Part shown: piece by piece, positions 33,467 to 43,859 of the stretch | Layout: each line of letters opens with the position of its first letter | Numbering within the stretch: the stretch's first letter is position 1 | DNA from: Myxocyprinus asiaticus | Taxonomy: Eukaryota; Chordata; Actinopteri; Cypriniformes; Catostomidae | Reading direction: 5' to 3' | Assembly (NCBI RefSeq): GCF_019703515.2 | Contig: NC_059387.1 | Coordinates: 34,256,877 to 34,320,876 of the forward strand | Length of the DNA: 64,000 nucleotides | The notes under the pieces: model-generated | Seen by the model: only the letters and a program-made list of their open reading frames with translations | Told to the model about the DNA's origin: nothing | The model's database searches: none | Translations under genes and position numbers: made by a program

Positions 33467-34016
33467 GTAATGGATATCTTGTTTGTAAAAGTTGAAGTAC
33501 TTCATTTACGTCATTCACAATACCTCATGGGATTGTAGCTCATTCCCTTATTAAAGATGTTAAGTACACAGTCTTGTATGGAGCCAGAATGATCTCAAAA
33601 ATAATATATTTACAAAAAACAATTCATAAATGCAGAACACAATTCACATTCACAAAATCCGATTCATAAAATCAAAATACAATTCATAAATATACAAGTG
33701 TGGGCACAAATATTTCCCCAATTGCCCATACAAATACTTCTCACTTAAATAAATTCAAAATGTTTTTACAAATACATATCTATCAAGTTCTTGAATTAAT
33801 TTGCATAAAATCTTTTGTGAATGTTGTTACATTTATTTATGGATCGTTGAATCTGCATTTGCAAATCGTCACATGTGTGTGGATCGCTTTGGATTTGTGT
33901 GTGGCATTTTTGAGACTTTCCTGCCAGGTTTCTATTGACAAATTGTGTTTTTTTAGGAAGTCATCTTTAGCCAATCATATTGATTTTTTAATCCACCAAT
34001 CATAACACACCTTGCT
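33467..34016. other. sspo intron, no feature recognised
   Basis: AT-rich DNA with repeated ACAATTCA(T/C)A motifs near 33618-33690. The C8 exons expected here were not found. Confidence 0.4.
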
Positions 34017-34265
34017 GAACTCTGATGGATATCGGGCGCATTCGATTGTTGTTTAGTGTTTCCCCGTTACCATCATTTCTATGAGAACAACGGGGAAAAC
34101 GTCTGATAGATTTGGCTATTTTAACAATGAAAAACATGACTGAATCCGAAACGGATTTTTTATCGCCTTTCAACCAAAATACATTTTATAATTTTTTTGT
34201 GGGCCCCCCTGGACTTTTGGGCCCCTAAAATTGTTACCATCTTTCACCCCACTAGCTACGGCCCT
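34017..34265. mobile_element. DNA-transposon fragment abutting an sspo exon
   Basis: The stretch ending GGGCCCCTAAAATTG ... CACTAGCTACGGCCCTG has a GTAGCTAG-type terminus resembling the one near 9866. It runs directly into the C8 coding fragment at about 34266 with no acceptor left between. The left boundary is uncertain. Confidence 0.45.
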
Positions 34266-34334
34266 GCCTATGCCCGCCACTGTGCCCAAGAGGGGGAGCA
34301 GGTCATCTGGAGAAATCGCACATTCTCCCGTAAG
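34266..34334 (+). pseudogene. sspo: sspo C8-domain exon remnant
   Basis: The frame reads YARHCAQEGEQVIWRNRTF, a C8 domain signature, followed by a good donor (CGTAAG|GTACGT). The 5' side is cut by transposon-like sequence, so the upstream C8 cysteines and the acceptor are lost. Confidence 0.7.
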
Positions 34335-34414
34335 GTACGTTATATTAATGCAGGGTTTCCCAGAACTTTAGTACTTTTTAAACTCTTCCTTGAGAATAAT
34401 TCCTGGTGGTGGTG

Positions 34415-34650
34415 TTGCGGCTCACGACTGGTAACCGGAAGGTTGCTGGTTTGATCCCTGCAATAAGTGGTGGTGGGCTAAATCATACAACTGGTAAGCA
34501 GACGGTTGCCAGTTCGATCCCCACAGCTACCACCATTGTGTCCTTGAGCAAGGCACTTAACTCCAGGTTGCTCAGGGGGGATTGTCCCTGTAATATGTGC
34601 ACTGTAAGTTGCTTTGGATAAAAGCATCCAAATGTAGAAATGTAAATGTA
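34415..34650 (+). mobile_element. tRNA-derived SINE with doubled B-box segment
   Basis: Two tRNA-like internal promoter segments occur in tandem (GGTTGCTGGTTTGATCCCT and GGTTGCCAGTTCGATCCCC). They are followed by the fish-SINE body CCTTGAGCAAGGCACTTAAC and the tail GCTTTGGATAAAAGCATCC, then a TGTAAA-rich end. The repeated head suggests a dimer or internal duplication. Confidence 0.8.
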
Positions 34651-34969
34651 AGTGCACTGCGAGCAAATACAATGTTGTGCAAGACACTTTACCCCAAAAC
34701 ATTTCCAGTAATTTATAATTTCCATAAAACTTCATGCTTTCCTTTTATTTTCCTGACCCTAACCATCCAGCTCATATTTAACATCAAAATCAATTTTTTT
34801 TTATTTTTTTTTTTATTATATCTTGTATAAAGACTTAATTGAAATGAAGATGATTTATACATCATGGTAGTATTTCTACTAGCTTTATTTTATACTGAAT
34901 TCAATAAAACAATTGGGGAAAAAATTTCCAGTTGCAAAAAAAAAGAAACAAGAAAAACACTGCCCGTGT

Positions 34970-35154
34970 TTTTGCATATCCCAGCTGGGGTCAGAGCGCA
35001 GGGTCAGCCATGATACGGCGCCCCTGGAGCAGATGGGGTCAAGGGCCTTGCTCAAGGGCCCAATGGTGGCATCGTGGCAGTGTTGGGGCTTGAACCCCTG
35101 ACCATCTAGTCAGTAACCCAGAGCCTTAACCGCCAAGCCACCACTGCCCCTCAT
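34970..35154 (-). mobile_element. tRNA-derived SINE, second family
   Basis: In minus orientation it begins GGGGCAGTGGTGGCTTGGCG (A-box region), with GGTCAGGGGTTCAAGCCCC (B box) and then CCTTGAGCAAGGCCCTTGAC. The 3' side is at the left, near an A/AAAG-rich run. It directly abuts the IS630/Tc1-like relic. Confidence 0.75.
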
Positions 35155-35990
35155 AAGGCGAGAGTGGTGGAAGGCAACATTGTCCCAAATGACATACAGA
35201 GTCATGCCAGGCCTCAACAGCCCTCTGTCTTCAGGTGGAACCAGTCTTTCATTCAGTGCATCAAGAAATATGATAGTTGGTATGTAGCAAAGGACATCAT
35301 TATTGGAGATGGCAGCACACATGGTGATATTGGTGCCCCTCTGACCTGGCACTGTAACAGTGGCCCTCTGCCCAATGATGTTCCTCCCGCGTCTCCTCAC
35401 TTTACAGAGGTTGAAGCCGGCTTCATCCACACAAATGAATTTGTGATGTGCCTCTTCAGCTTCAAGCTCCGTTATTGACTAATAAATGGGACTGATGAAA
35501 CATCTGCGTTACTGTAGACACAGTTTGTTCTGCCAAAAGGCCAATACAGTAAATCTGAAATACACAGTGGTATACAGTAACATTGTGACTTACCTGTTCT
35601 CATTCCGAAAAAGCCTGACAATGGATGCCACAGTGCTCCGACTCAGAATGGGCTGGACCCTTTATCCAGCCTCTCTAAAGGACAAGCCATGATTGATGAC
35701 ATGGTCAATAATTGTTGCCCGAATTTCATTTGAAACTTGAGCTCTATTTTCCCTCTTGCTGCGACTCCTCCACCACGAATGCAAACTCCTCTTCCTCGGG
35801 CTCCTCTGCCATGGCCTCTTACTCTCCTTCCGTGCCTTTGGCCTCTTTGATCCATGCTTGCAAATAGCAACACAGAGGTGGCATCTTTTATAGTTGGATG
35901 AGGACTGATTGCTGATTGAAGAGTTGTGCAAACGAGTTTCACACAGGTGAATTAGAGATTCATAATTATGCAAGTACTTTCTATCAGCTG
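35155..35990 (-). pseudogene. IS630/Tc1-mariner-like transposase relic
   Basis: Minus-strand pieces: an Arg-rich start then SNEIRATIIDHVINHGLSFR E (HTH region, about 35973-35643), and a catalytic fragment (35430-35155) with DEAGFNLCK (first Asp), RGRNIIGQRATVTVPGQRG and YVIWDNVAFHH (second Asp). The sequence between them and the third acidic residue are missing. This differs from the Tc1 families above; the DEAGFN form is typical of IS630-like eukaryotic transposases. It cannot be active. Confidence 0.7.
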
Positions 35991-38059
35991 TGAATAGAGG
36001 TTTTCCTTTTGTTCAACACAGTTAATCCAATAGAGTTTGGGGTCTTTCAACAAGATCTGTGTAAGTGTTACAGTAAGACATTTGCAAAAGAAGACTTCTG
36101 CTGTGCTAAGAAGGTGATGATGAAGATCAAGTGGATCCCAGTTTCATTAAGCGTGTCTTAGCAAATGAGAAAAACTGTAGTAATCACAACTTAGGACAGT
36201 GAATATATTGTACACTTTAAGTACTGCAAGTAATACAGTATTGAAGGTCTGTATATTCAGCACTTGCATACTGTAAAAATACAGTAGTCCAACTGCAAAA
36301 GCCCAAAGAACAAAGAAAACTCTAAATGAAAAGCACATTACAGTACACTCAAAAATGTTATGCAACTGCAAAATCAAAGTCAACAAGAGATTCATTGTCA
36401 GCATCACGCCTTTGTGCGTCGTGTATTTTGTACAAACTGGTTTGATCACATCATTAGAAACAAGTGTGAACAATGAGTCATTGTCTGTAAAAGATGACAA
36501 CTGTGTTGTAGTTGTGTTTAACTTTTGCCGCCCGTGTTTACCATTTTGCAACACAAGTGCATCACAGTGTGAAATGTGTTTTAGTGAGTGAGAATGTGCT
36601 TAGAGATTTGCAAATGGTGTCTAACTACATGAACTTGTTTAAGGTTTTTCCACAAGAGTGATTGGTTCGACAAATGGGTTTAAGCCATTGAACATTTGGT
36701 ACAGAGAATGTGGTTTAGCGTTTTAGCAGTTCAGAAAAACTGTAATGTTGAAACTAGAAATGTACCTTTATTTATTCACATGTAAAGTATAATGAGTTAC
36801 TGTAATGCAATAGCTATATAGGTTGCTATGAGGTTTCTAAGGTGCTTGGAAATTAGTAGATGGTTTCTAGGTTGTTCAGGGTGATTGATAGGTGGTTGCA
36901 TATTGGCTGAAGGTATTGGTATTGAATAATTATAGAAAGGTTTTCAGCTAGTGTAAAATCGTCAACATGGCTAGAGATTGGTCAAGGATCACACTTCCCC
37001 AGTCATCGGTTGTGTCTTTGGTTTTGCACGTGCCGTCACATGTTCAGGTGTGTATATTTCTGGAGTTAGCGAGACGTGAGGTATCTGATGAAGTCATTCT
37101 ATAACCCGCGGGCATTCTTTCTCGGGATAGGTTGATTTCATTGCATCTCTTACGTTTCACGACAGCAAGTGAATGGACTGCATGCAGCAAAGACATGTCG
37201 CCAAGAGTTTATTTTGGGTGAAATCTGTGAATGGATAAATGTGTTTCTTATCAGCCGTCCATATGTTCAGTGTGGTAATGTTAAATAAATATTGGGGGGG
37301 TTGTACTTGCTTGTTATGATTAAACAATCCCCCCTCCCACAGAGTCTATGCCCCTGCACAGATTGTTTCTTCATTCTGGTGACTTTCATAATGTATTTCA
37401 TCATACTTTCACAAGAGTGTATATACTGTAAGTAACATGTCTCCTCTGAATCCATATGCGTGCTTGCAATTACAATTTAAATATAAATAATCTGCAATAT
37501 GATTTTTGTCACAATTGTGCAGCCCTATTGAACATGCTTAGAAACAACCAATATAAAAGTGAATGTTCCGGATTCAATTGATTACCAAAGTATAATTTTG
37601 ACGTGTCCCTCAGTTTGTGAAAACAAGCGAATGTTTACAGTAATGCACAATGTAAGTCTATTGGGAAAGACATTGTGCCAGTATAGAATAGTTTCAAAAG
37701 TATCGAAACAATACTGAAACATTTACTGTATATGTGAACATGAGACTTGTGTGATAAAATCGACTTGGTCTCATATAATCACGTTACTGTACCTACAATT
37801 TTGCTAAATGATTTTAACGTGACTTGTTGTACGTCTCACTGCAGTTTCCTGGTGAAATGAACACTAGAGGCACTACAACAACGAAGTTTATTCACTTTCA
37901 CACAAATCACGAGTAAAACGGCAGATTATCAGTTCGTCAACACTTAATTTTCCCTCTGTTCCTAACTTCTAAACACTTTTACTATAGCACATGACTCATT
38001 TTAACGTTTGCATTATATAACCAAGTACATTTACAAGCTTGTTTGAGTGTGATTAAATA
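35991..38059. other. sspo intron, no gene recognised
   Basis: No exon was recognised. A 36830-36900 stretch is an inverted fragment of the CCTAGCAACCACC array. A short segment near 37287-37330 (AATATTGGGGGGG TTGTACTTGCTTGTT) recurs inverted at 50200-50260, so it is part of a dispersed repeat. Confidence 0.4.
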
Positions 38060-38160
38060 GTGTGGTAGCTCAACTGATAGAGCGTTGCACTTGCGATGTT
38101 TAGGAGCGGGGTACGAGTCCTGAAGAGCACACGAGTCGGCACGTGAGCCGAAAGTTTCAT
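38060..38160 (+). mobile_element. tRNA-like SINE head
   Basis: GGTAGCTCAACTGATAGAGC (A-box arm) and GGGTACGAGTCCTG (B box) are spaced as in a tRNA, but no clean acceptor stem closes. It is best read as a SINE head or tRNA pseudogene rather than a working tRNA gene. Confidence 0.6.
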
Positions 38161-39153
38161 AGAAACACCTCAAAATAACTTGGTTACATTTGCTTTCTCT
38201 GTCACTATCAGTTAGGTTTAAGGTTTAGAGTAGGTCGGTTTTGTTGATTTAAAACTTGATTAACCTTAAAAACCTCATCTGTTTGGGAGAACATTTAACT
38301 CGCTTTTAGCGCCCCACGGTGGACATTTCATCTCGGAACTGTACACACAAAATGTGTAACGAATTGCATAATTTTTGCTAAAATGTCGTCATAGTCACGT
38401 ACTTTTCATGAGAACATGCTGGATAAAAATCTCTTACTAACATTATTGGTGCAAAGTTATATATTTGAACTCCTGTCACGACCATGTAAAGCTGGTAAAC
38501 ACAAAAAACTTTTGCATACATTGACTCCAGAAATTGAATTTTACTTGGAGCAAACTCACACTCACAGGAATTTATAGCCTAATGCATAAAAAAAATAAAT
38601 AAATGTTCATCCGCTTTGAAAATTAGTGCTATCACCATGCAAACTATTTAGACTTTACAGCTCAAATACCACACATTTTTGATCAAAATTTTAATACAAA
38701 AATTAGAGCTGCACATTTCCACTTTTAATCTCTCCAGTACACTTGCCCTTTTGGCTTCCTTTGGTATTAATGTGCTTTGTTTTTAGCAAACCGAGAGGTG
38801 AATTGAAATTATTTTAATGCTACAAATGCTGTTCTTAAGTTGTTTTGTAACTGGAACATTCCTTTAACATATTAACTGGTTTCAATGTACATTTTATCAT
38901 TTTTAAACACATGGAGGGTGTACACATGCTTTAAGTGTCACTTAAGGGTTTCTTTACTTTTCAAACACTTACAGCACTTAATAATGTGACCTCACCTCTC
39001 AGTAATACAAATGTATGTATGATGGTCTTGTTTGGCCTTTTCCTCAGTTTTAGGCATTTTATGCACCCTAGCAACCACACACAATGAGATGATGAGTTTT
39101 GCATGGTCAAGCATTACTTTGTCTATTGAAAATTTTGTTTTGCACTATGTCTA

Positions 39154-39157
<4 letters not shown>
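38161..39157. other. sspo intron, no gene recognised
   Basis: AT-rich DNA with no exon or RNA recognised. Confidence 0.4.

Positions 39158-39206
<49 letters not shown>
39158..39206. repeat. (TC)n-(TG)n microsatellite
   Basis: Pure CT dinucleotides followed by a short GT tract. Confidence 0.9.
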
Positions 39207-39274
39207 ACTGTTTTTTTGTTTTTTGTTTTTTGGTTACAAACTGGTTATTACAAGGGTATTATGCTATAAATTTG

Positions 39275-39487
39275 GTTTATGAGGACATTTCTGGTGTTCC
39301 CATAGTTCATATCGCTTAAAAATCATACTAAACGATGTTTTATTGAAAATGTAAAAATGCAGAAAGTTTTTTGTGAGGATTAGGTTTAGGGGTAGGGTTA
39401 GGGTTAGGGGATAGAATCTATAGTTTGTACAGAATAAAAATCATTATGTCTATGGAGAGTCCTCATAAGGATAGCCGCACCAACATA
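39275..39487. repeat. Dispersed repeat with TTAGGG-like motifs, copy 2
   Basis: Near-identical to 17811-17913 over GGGTAGGGTTAGGGTTAGGGG to GCACCAAC. It extends further left here (GAGGACATTTCTGGTGTTCC). It ends only a few bases before recognisable sspo TIL coding sequence. Confidence 0.8.
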
Positions 39488-39495
39488 TGTTCTGT

Positions 39496-39671
39496 GAATG
39501 TTCTTGTGGAGTTTGGAACTGCACAGATCATGTCCTGATGTCCATCAGTGTCCAGGCTCTCTCATCTTCTCTCCTCGCTTGTGTCTGAAGACGTGTTTGA
39601 GTCCAAACTCTCCTCTGGATCACTGCACTGAACCAATCCATGGCTGCGTCTGTCCTGACGGGACTGTACTG
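39496..39671 (+). pseudogene. sspo: sspo TIL-domain exon with frameshift
   Basis: One frame reads ECSCGVWNCTDH (39496-39531). The next reads CPDVHQCPGSLIFSPRLCLK, then CTEPIHGCVCPDGTVL, and runs to the donor (ACTG|GTTTGT). Together they form the expected CGxWNC...CPxxxxC TIL sequence, but a one-base loss (or two-base gain) near 39528-39533 separates them. No proper acceptor is visible upstream because a dispersed repeat ends at 39487. Confidence 0.8.
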
Positions 39672-39836
39672 GTTTGTTCCTCTCAATCATTACAGGGCAT
39701 AACATGCTAAACATAATATGATTGGCTCAGTCAGCATAACAGATTCACCATTCAGTCAATCAGGGGATATTTTTGCATTATACCTGTAACATTCTTTGTG
39801 AGACACTCATGTTATTTTCTGGTTTTATGTTGACAG

Positions 39837-39931
39837 GGCAATCAGTGTGTAAAGTCACATGAGTGTCCATGTCACCACAACAGCAAACTTTACTTCACCA
39901 ATGACACCATTTCCAAAGATTGCAATACATG
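39837..39931 (+). pseudogene. sspo: sspo exon: TIL end / VWC-like
   Basis: Acceptor TGACAG and donor CATG|GTGAGC. The frame reads NQCVKSHECPCHHNSKLYF then ISKDCNT, matching the CxPxxxCPC...CNTC linker before a VWD domain. The split TG joins the T of the exon at 43153 to give CNTCVCR. Intact. Confidence 0.85.
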
Positions 39932-40676
39932 GTGAGCAGAAACTAATGTTTATTACAGTCAAAGGCTGTATCCCAGTTCCCATCTATCCATTCTAAAGAA
40001 TACTCAACATTAAGATTACCCAGAAGACAATTTTATTGCTCTTTCATAGCTCAGGAGACTTCTCGGTTATCTCTCATTGAATTTCCAGTGGATTTACGAA
40101 ATGTACATCTGTGCAAGCTTTTCGGGCTGATATTATCCACCTGTCGCTACTTAAGAGAAGGAGATTCTCTTATTAATATCTAGAAATATGGTGAATAATT
40201 CAAGACTGAAGCTGATCAGCATTTTTTTTAGTTTTTACATTGTTTTGTTATTTTACATTTTATTTCATTATTATTATTATTTTGTTATTTTTACATTAAT
40301 TGATTATTATCCTTCATTTTACTTTATTTTATATAATTATTTTTTTATTTTTTTTGCATTATTTGACATTTTATTTGCAATATTTTATGTTTTTAAATAG
40401 TTTGGTTATTTATTCATTTTTTTATTTGCGTTACTTTACATAATTTTATTTACAATATTTTATTTTTTAATTATTTTTCTTTGTTGTTTTTACATTGTTT
40501 TACTATGGAGGACCAAAAAGCTCAAAATTAAATAATGAAATAAATCAGTAAATACATAAAATTGTTAAAACCTATAAAATCATTAAAATGTATACTTAAA
40601 TCACTAAATAAATCAATAAATGTTCAATAAATGTATTTCTCTTTTTAAATTATTTTATTTCATTGATTATTTTGAT
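39932..40676. other. sspo intron, low-complexity AT-rich DNA
   Basis: T/A-rich sequence dominated by TTTTATT motifs (40220-40500). No feature recognised. Confidence 0.45.
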
Positions 40677-41192
40677 CATTATAATTTATCATATCATAAT
40701 GTTGTCACAGTCTGTCTCCCTCATGTTCTTCAAGGACTCTTATTTTGAAGTTTTCCCCTGGACTACATCTCCCATAGTTCACTTCCCTCATCACTTCCAT
40801 CTGCTCCTTATCATCCTCACCTCTATTCCATTTCCACATTTAGCTCCTTGTGTTTATATACCTTCTAGTTTTGTTCATTCGTCAGTCCTTGAAGTGTTAT
40901 GTTGTGTTGAAGTGTTACGCTGTGTTAAGTTTGCACGTTTTTTTGAGCTTTATTGTTTGTTCCACTCCAGCGTTTGTTTCCACTCCAGCGTTTGTTCTAC
41001 TCCAGCGATTGTTATTAAAGGATTTAAAGTATTTACTCCTGCGTCTCCTCTTTTCCTCTTCCACTCCAAGAACCCAACATTACAGAAGGACTGACCAAAC
41101 AGAGAATACAGACTCTCTGCGATTCCTCTCCACCTTCTACTCCAGCGATCCCTCTAATCCTCCTCTCCTACAAGTCCAGACCGACAAGAGTC

Positions 41193-41870
41193 ATGGAGCT
41201 GACCAGTACACTTATGGATTTATTCAAACAAGACCTTCCTCTCCCTGAATACACCATCAAGTTCTGTCAACTCATCACTTCCTCCACTATCTCGGACCCC
41301 TACCTCTGTGCCATCTATGAAATGGGCTTGAACTATCACCGTCCAAAAGCCCTCCCGCAATTGGAGAATATTCCTTTTTTGGAATATGTCCGAGTTACGC
41401 TGTCCATACGTTTCCTCTCACCACTACCGACCCACAAGGAAGACCCTCACCAAGTCCCGGTGGTAGATCCCCCGTACGCTGTGGTTTATGGTGAGAAACC
41501 CAGGCCACAACCAGGACCCACACCTGCCACGGTCAACAAGCCAGCACCTACGCCTGCCAAGGTCATTGAGCCAGAGCCTATGCCTGTAGCCTCGACCATC
41601 CCAGAGCCAGTGCCTGTAGCCTTGACCATCCCAGAGCCTGTAGCCTCGGCTGTACCAGAGCCAGTGCCTGTAGACCTCGGCCGTCCCAGAGCCAGTGCCT
41701 GTAGCCTCGGCCGTCCCAGAGCCAGTGCCTGTAGCCTCGGCCATCCCAGAGCCAGTGCCTGTAGCCTCGGCCATCCCAGAGCCAGTGCCTGTAGCCTCGG
41801 CCGTCCCAGAGCCAGTGCCTGTAGCCTTGACTGTCCCAGTGCCAATGCCTGTTGCCTTGACTGCCTCTGA
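41193..41870 (+). CDS. Gag-like ORF of the short LTR element
   Basis: The ORF starts MELTSTLMDLFKQDLPLPEY; residues 1-95 resemble short Gag-type proteins of non-autonomous fish LTR elements. A Pro-rich linker follows, then tandem EPVPVASAVP decapeptides. Within the array the frame shifts (near 41670), and the original repeat frame continues in another ORF (41695-42048) through VPEPVPVA repeats to a Pro-rich tail. No zinc knuckle, protease or RT is seen. Function beyond a retroelement ORF is unknown. Confidence 0.55.
   Translation: MELTSTLMDLFKQDLPLPEYTIKFCQLITSSTISDPYLCAIYEMGLNYHRPKALPQLENIPFLEYVRVTLSIRFLSPLPTHKEDPHQVPVVDPPYAVVYGEKPRPQPGPTPATVNKPAPTPAKVIEPEPMPVASTIPEPVPVALTIPEPVASAVPEPVPVDLGRPRASACSLGRPRASACSLGHPRASACSLGHPRASACSLGRPRASACSLDCPSANACCLDCL
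41571..41850 (+). repeat. 30-bp minisatellite encoding EPVPVASAVP
   Basis: About nine units of GAGCCAGTGCCTGTAGCCTC plus GGCCGTCCCA, mostly 30 bp; at least one unit is shorter by three or six bases, and one carries a one-base change that shifts the frame. Like the 13.5-kb array, the period is ten codons with a Glu-Pro motif. Confidence 0.9.
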
Positions 41871-42708
41871 GCCAGCTCTGGCCAAGTTAATAGACCTGGA
41901 CTTGCTCCCCACTCTAGTTCCCACCCTAACTACACTTCATGCTCCGCTGGTTCCAGCCAGCATAATCGACACCCTTGTTCCGTCCAGTACCCTGGTCCTT
42001 CCTCCTCCACTGGCTCCACTCAGGACACTTCTTCCTCCTCCTGGTTAGCTGGCTCCTCCCACGTCAATGGCTCGACCTTCGCTCCCTGCAAAACCATGGT
42101 CAAGGGGAACCTCAAACCCTCTGACTCTGCCTAGACCCTCTGAGCCCTGCACTCTGCCTTGGTCCTTCGTTCCCTCTGTCCCACCTCGGCTCTATGTCCC
42201 TTTGGATCCACAGTGGTCCTTCAGCCAATCGGCTTCTCTGGGGTCCCTTGTCCCTCCAGCTCCGCATTGGTCAGTCGGTCACCTGGCTCCGCCTCAGCTC
42301 TCCGATCCTCCAGCTATGCTTCGTCACTTTATAATCACATTATAATTTATCATATCATAATGTTGTCGCAGTCTGTCTCCCTCATGTTCTTCAAGGACTC
42401 TTATTTTGAAGTTTTCCCCTGGACTACATCTCCCATAGTTCACTTCCCTCATCACTTCCATCTGCTCCTCATCATCCTCACCTGTATTCCATTCCCTCAT
42501 TTAGCTCCTCGTGTTTAAATACCCTCTAGTTTTGTTAATTCATTTGTCAGTCCTTGAAGTGTTATGGTGTGTTAAGGTTGCATGTTGAGCTTTATTGTTT
42601 GTTCCACTCCAGCGTTTGTTCTACTCCAGCAATTGTTATTAAAGGATTTAAAGTATTTACTCCTGTATCTCCTCTCTTCCTCTTCCACTCCAAGAACCCA
42701 ACGTTACA

Positions 42709-43152
42709 AATGTTTTACCGATCATTATTTTTGTTTGCATTATTTGACAATTTATTTGGCAATTTTTATGATTTACTTAAATTACTCAAAAGTTAATCAT
42801 TAAATAAATATTTAAATAATTAATAAAATACATAGTGAAATTGTTAAAAACTAAAAATCATTAAATATATCTTTAAATCCTTAAAAAAAATCTATAAAAT
42901 CCAGTAAATGTATTTCATTTTAGCACTAGTTTACATCCATTGCTTCCATTTATACAATTAAGTTAAATCATGAATTTTAAAGTAATTATTTAGCTAGATG
43001 TTGTTGTTTTTTTTTTTTTTAGTAGAACGGAAAACACTAATTTTGTTGATATATCTGATTAAAAATGCTTTGATGTAAGGTTAAAAGCTTTGTAAATGAA
43101 TGTTCGTCTGTACTCTCTGTGTAAATCCGAGCTGTCGTCTTCACTCTCACAG
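42709..43152. other. sspo intron, no feature recognised
   Basis: AT-rich DNA with a T-run near 43005-43020, ending in the polypyrimidine tract of the next exon. Confidence 0.45.
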
Positions 43153-43409
43153 TGTTTGCAGAGAGCAGCGTTGGCACTGCGGTCAGTCATTATGTGAGGG
43201 CATTTGTGTGGCTACGGGTGACCCTCACTACATCACCTCTGACGGGTGTTTCTTCTCTTTCCTGGGTGACTGTGAGTATGAGCTGGCGCAGGAGACAAGT
43301 AGACTGTTCAGTGTGAGCACCGAGAAGGTTCCCTGCGGGAGTAAAGGGGTTACCTGCACAAAATCTGTCACTCTGACTGTGGGCAACACAGCGATACACC
43401 TGCTCAGTG
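43153..43409 (+). pseudogene. sspo: sspo exon: start of second VWD domain
   Basis: Strong acceptor (CTCTCACAG) and donor (AGTG|GTAAAA). The frame reads CREQRWHCGQSLCEGICVAT, GDPHYITSDGCFFSFLGDCE Y, then VPCGSKGVTCTKSVTLTVGN. GDPHY and the FxGxCxY core are diagnostic of VWD. The exon is uninterrupted and joins 39837 and 48425 in phase. Confidence 0.92.
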
Positions 43410-43676
43410 GTAAAACACATATCAGAATACGTTTCATTTGCACATTAGTCATCAGTATAAATATAGTAGCTATTAGACCATTGACATTGTAGTTAACTAG
43501 TCAGGAACTTTAGAGTTCACCAAAAAAATAAGAATTCTGTCATCATATACAGTATGTATAATTATGATCTGTATTATTTATTATTATTATTTATGTCAGT
43601 ATATTAATGCAAAGTTGTTTTATAATCTAAATAGTTGCACATATATTTTCTGATGTACCTTTCATATAATAATATA

Positions 43677-43755
43677 TAGGGCTGCAACTAACGATTATTT
43701 TGATAATCGATAATCTTCAATTATTTCTATGATTAATCGATTAATTGGATAAAAC
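43677..43755. mobile_element. hAT-type terminal fragment
   Basis: AGGGCTGCAACTAACGATTA followed by ATAATCGATAATC and TTAATCGATTAATTGG is a terminus typical of common fish hAT elements. Only this end is seen. Confidence 0.5.
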
Positions 43756-43859
43756 ATTTATTTTATTTCTGCTGAGACTTCAGTCTGATATCCATGAAAG
43801 CTGCACAGTTGATTACATTGAAACTGAAATCATGGTATGATGTTGGATTGTTTAATTAA

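Larger units (their letters stand above)
40677..42708 (+). mobile_element. Short LTR retroelement with repeat-bearing ORF
   Basis: Two direct repeats bound the element: 5' LTR about 40700-41084 and 3' LTR about 42361-42708. Both run from TGTTGTC(A/G)CAGTCTGTC to CCCAAC(A/G)TTACA. About 23 bp of sequence immediately left of each TG are also shared, so the true LTR start may be near 40677. Only about 1.28 kb lies between them. It encodes a Gag-like ORF with a decapeptide array and no polymerase, so this is a small non-autonomous retroelement. No matching target duplication was found. Confidence 0.8.

Noticed and set aside
38060..38160. A functional tRNA gene
   Set aside because: A and B boxes are present but no closed acceptor stem was found; better explained as a SINE head.
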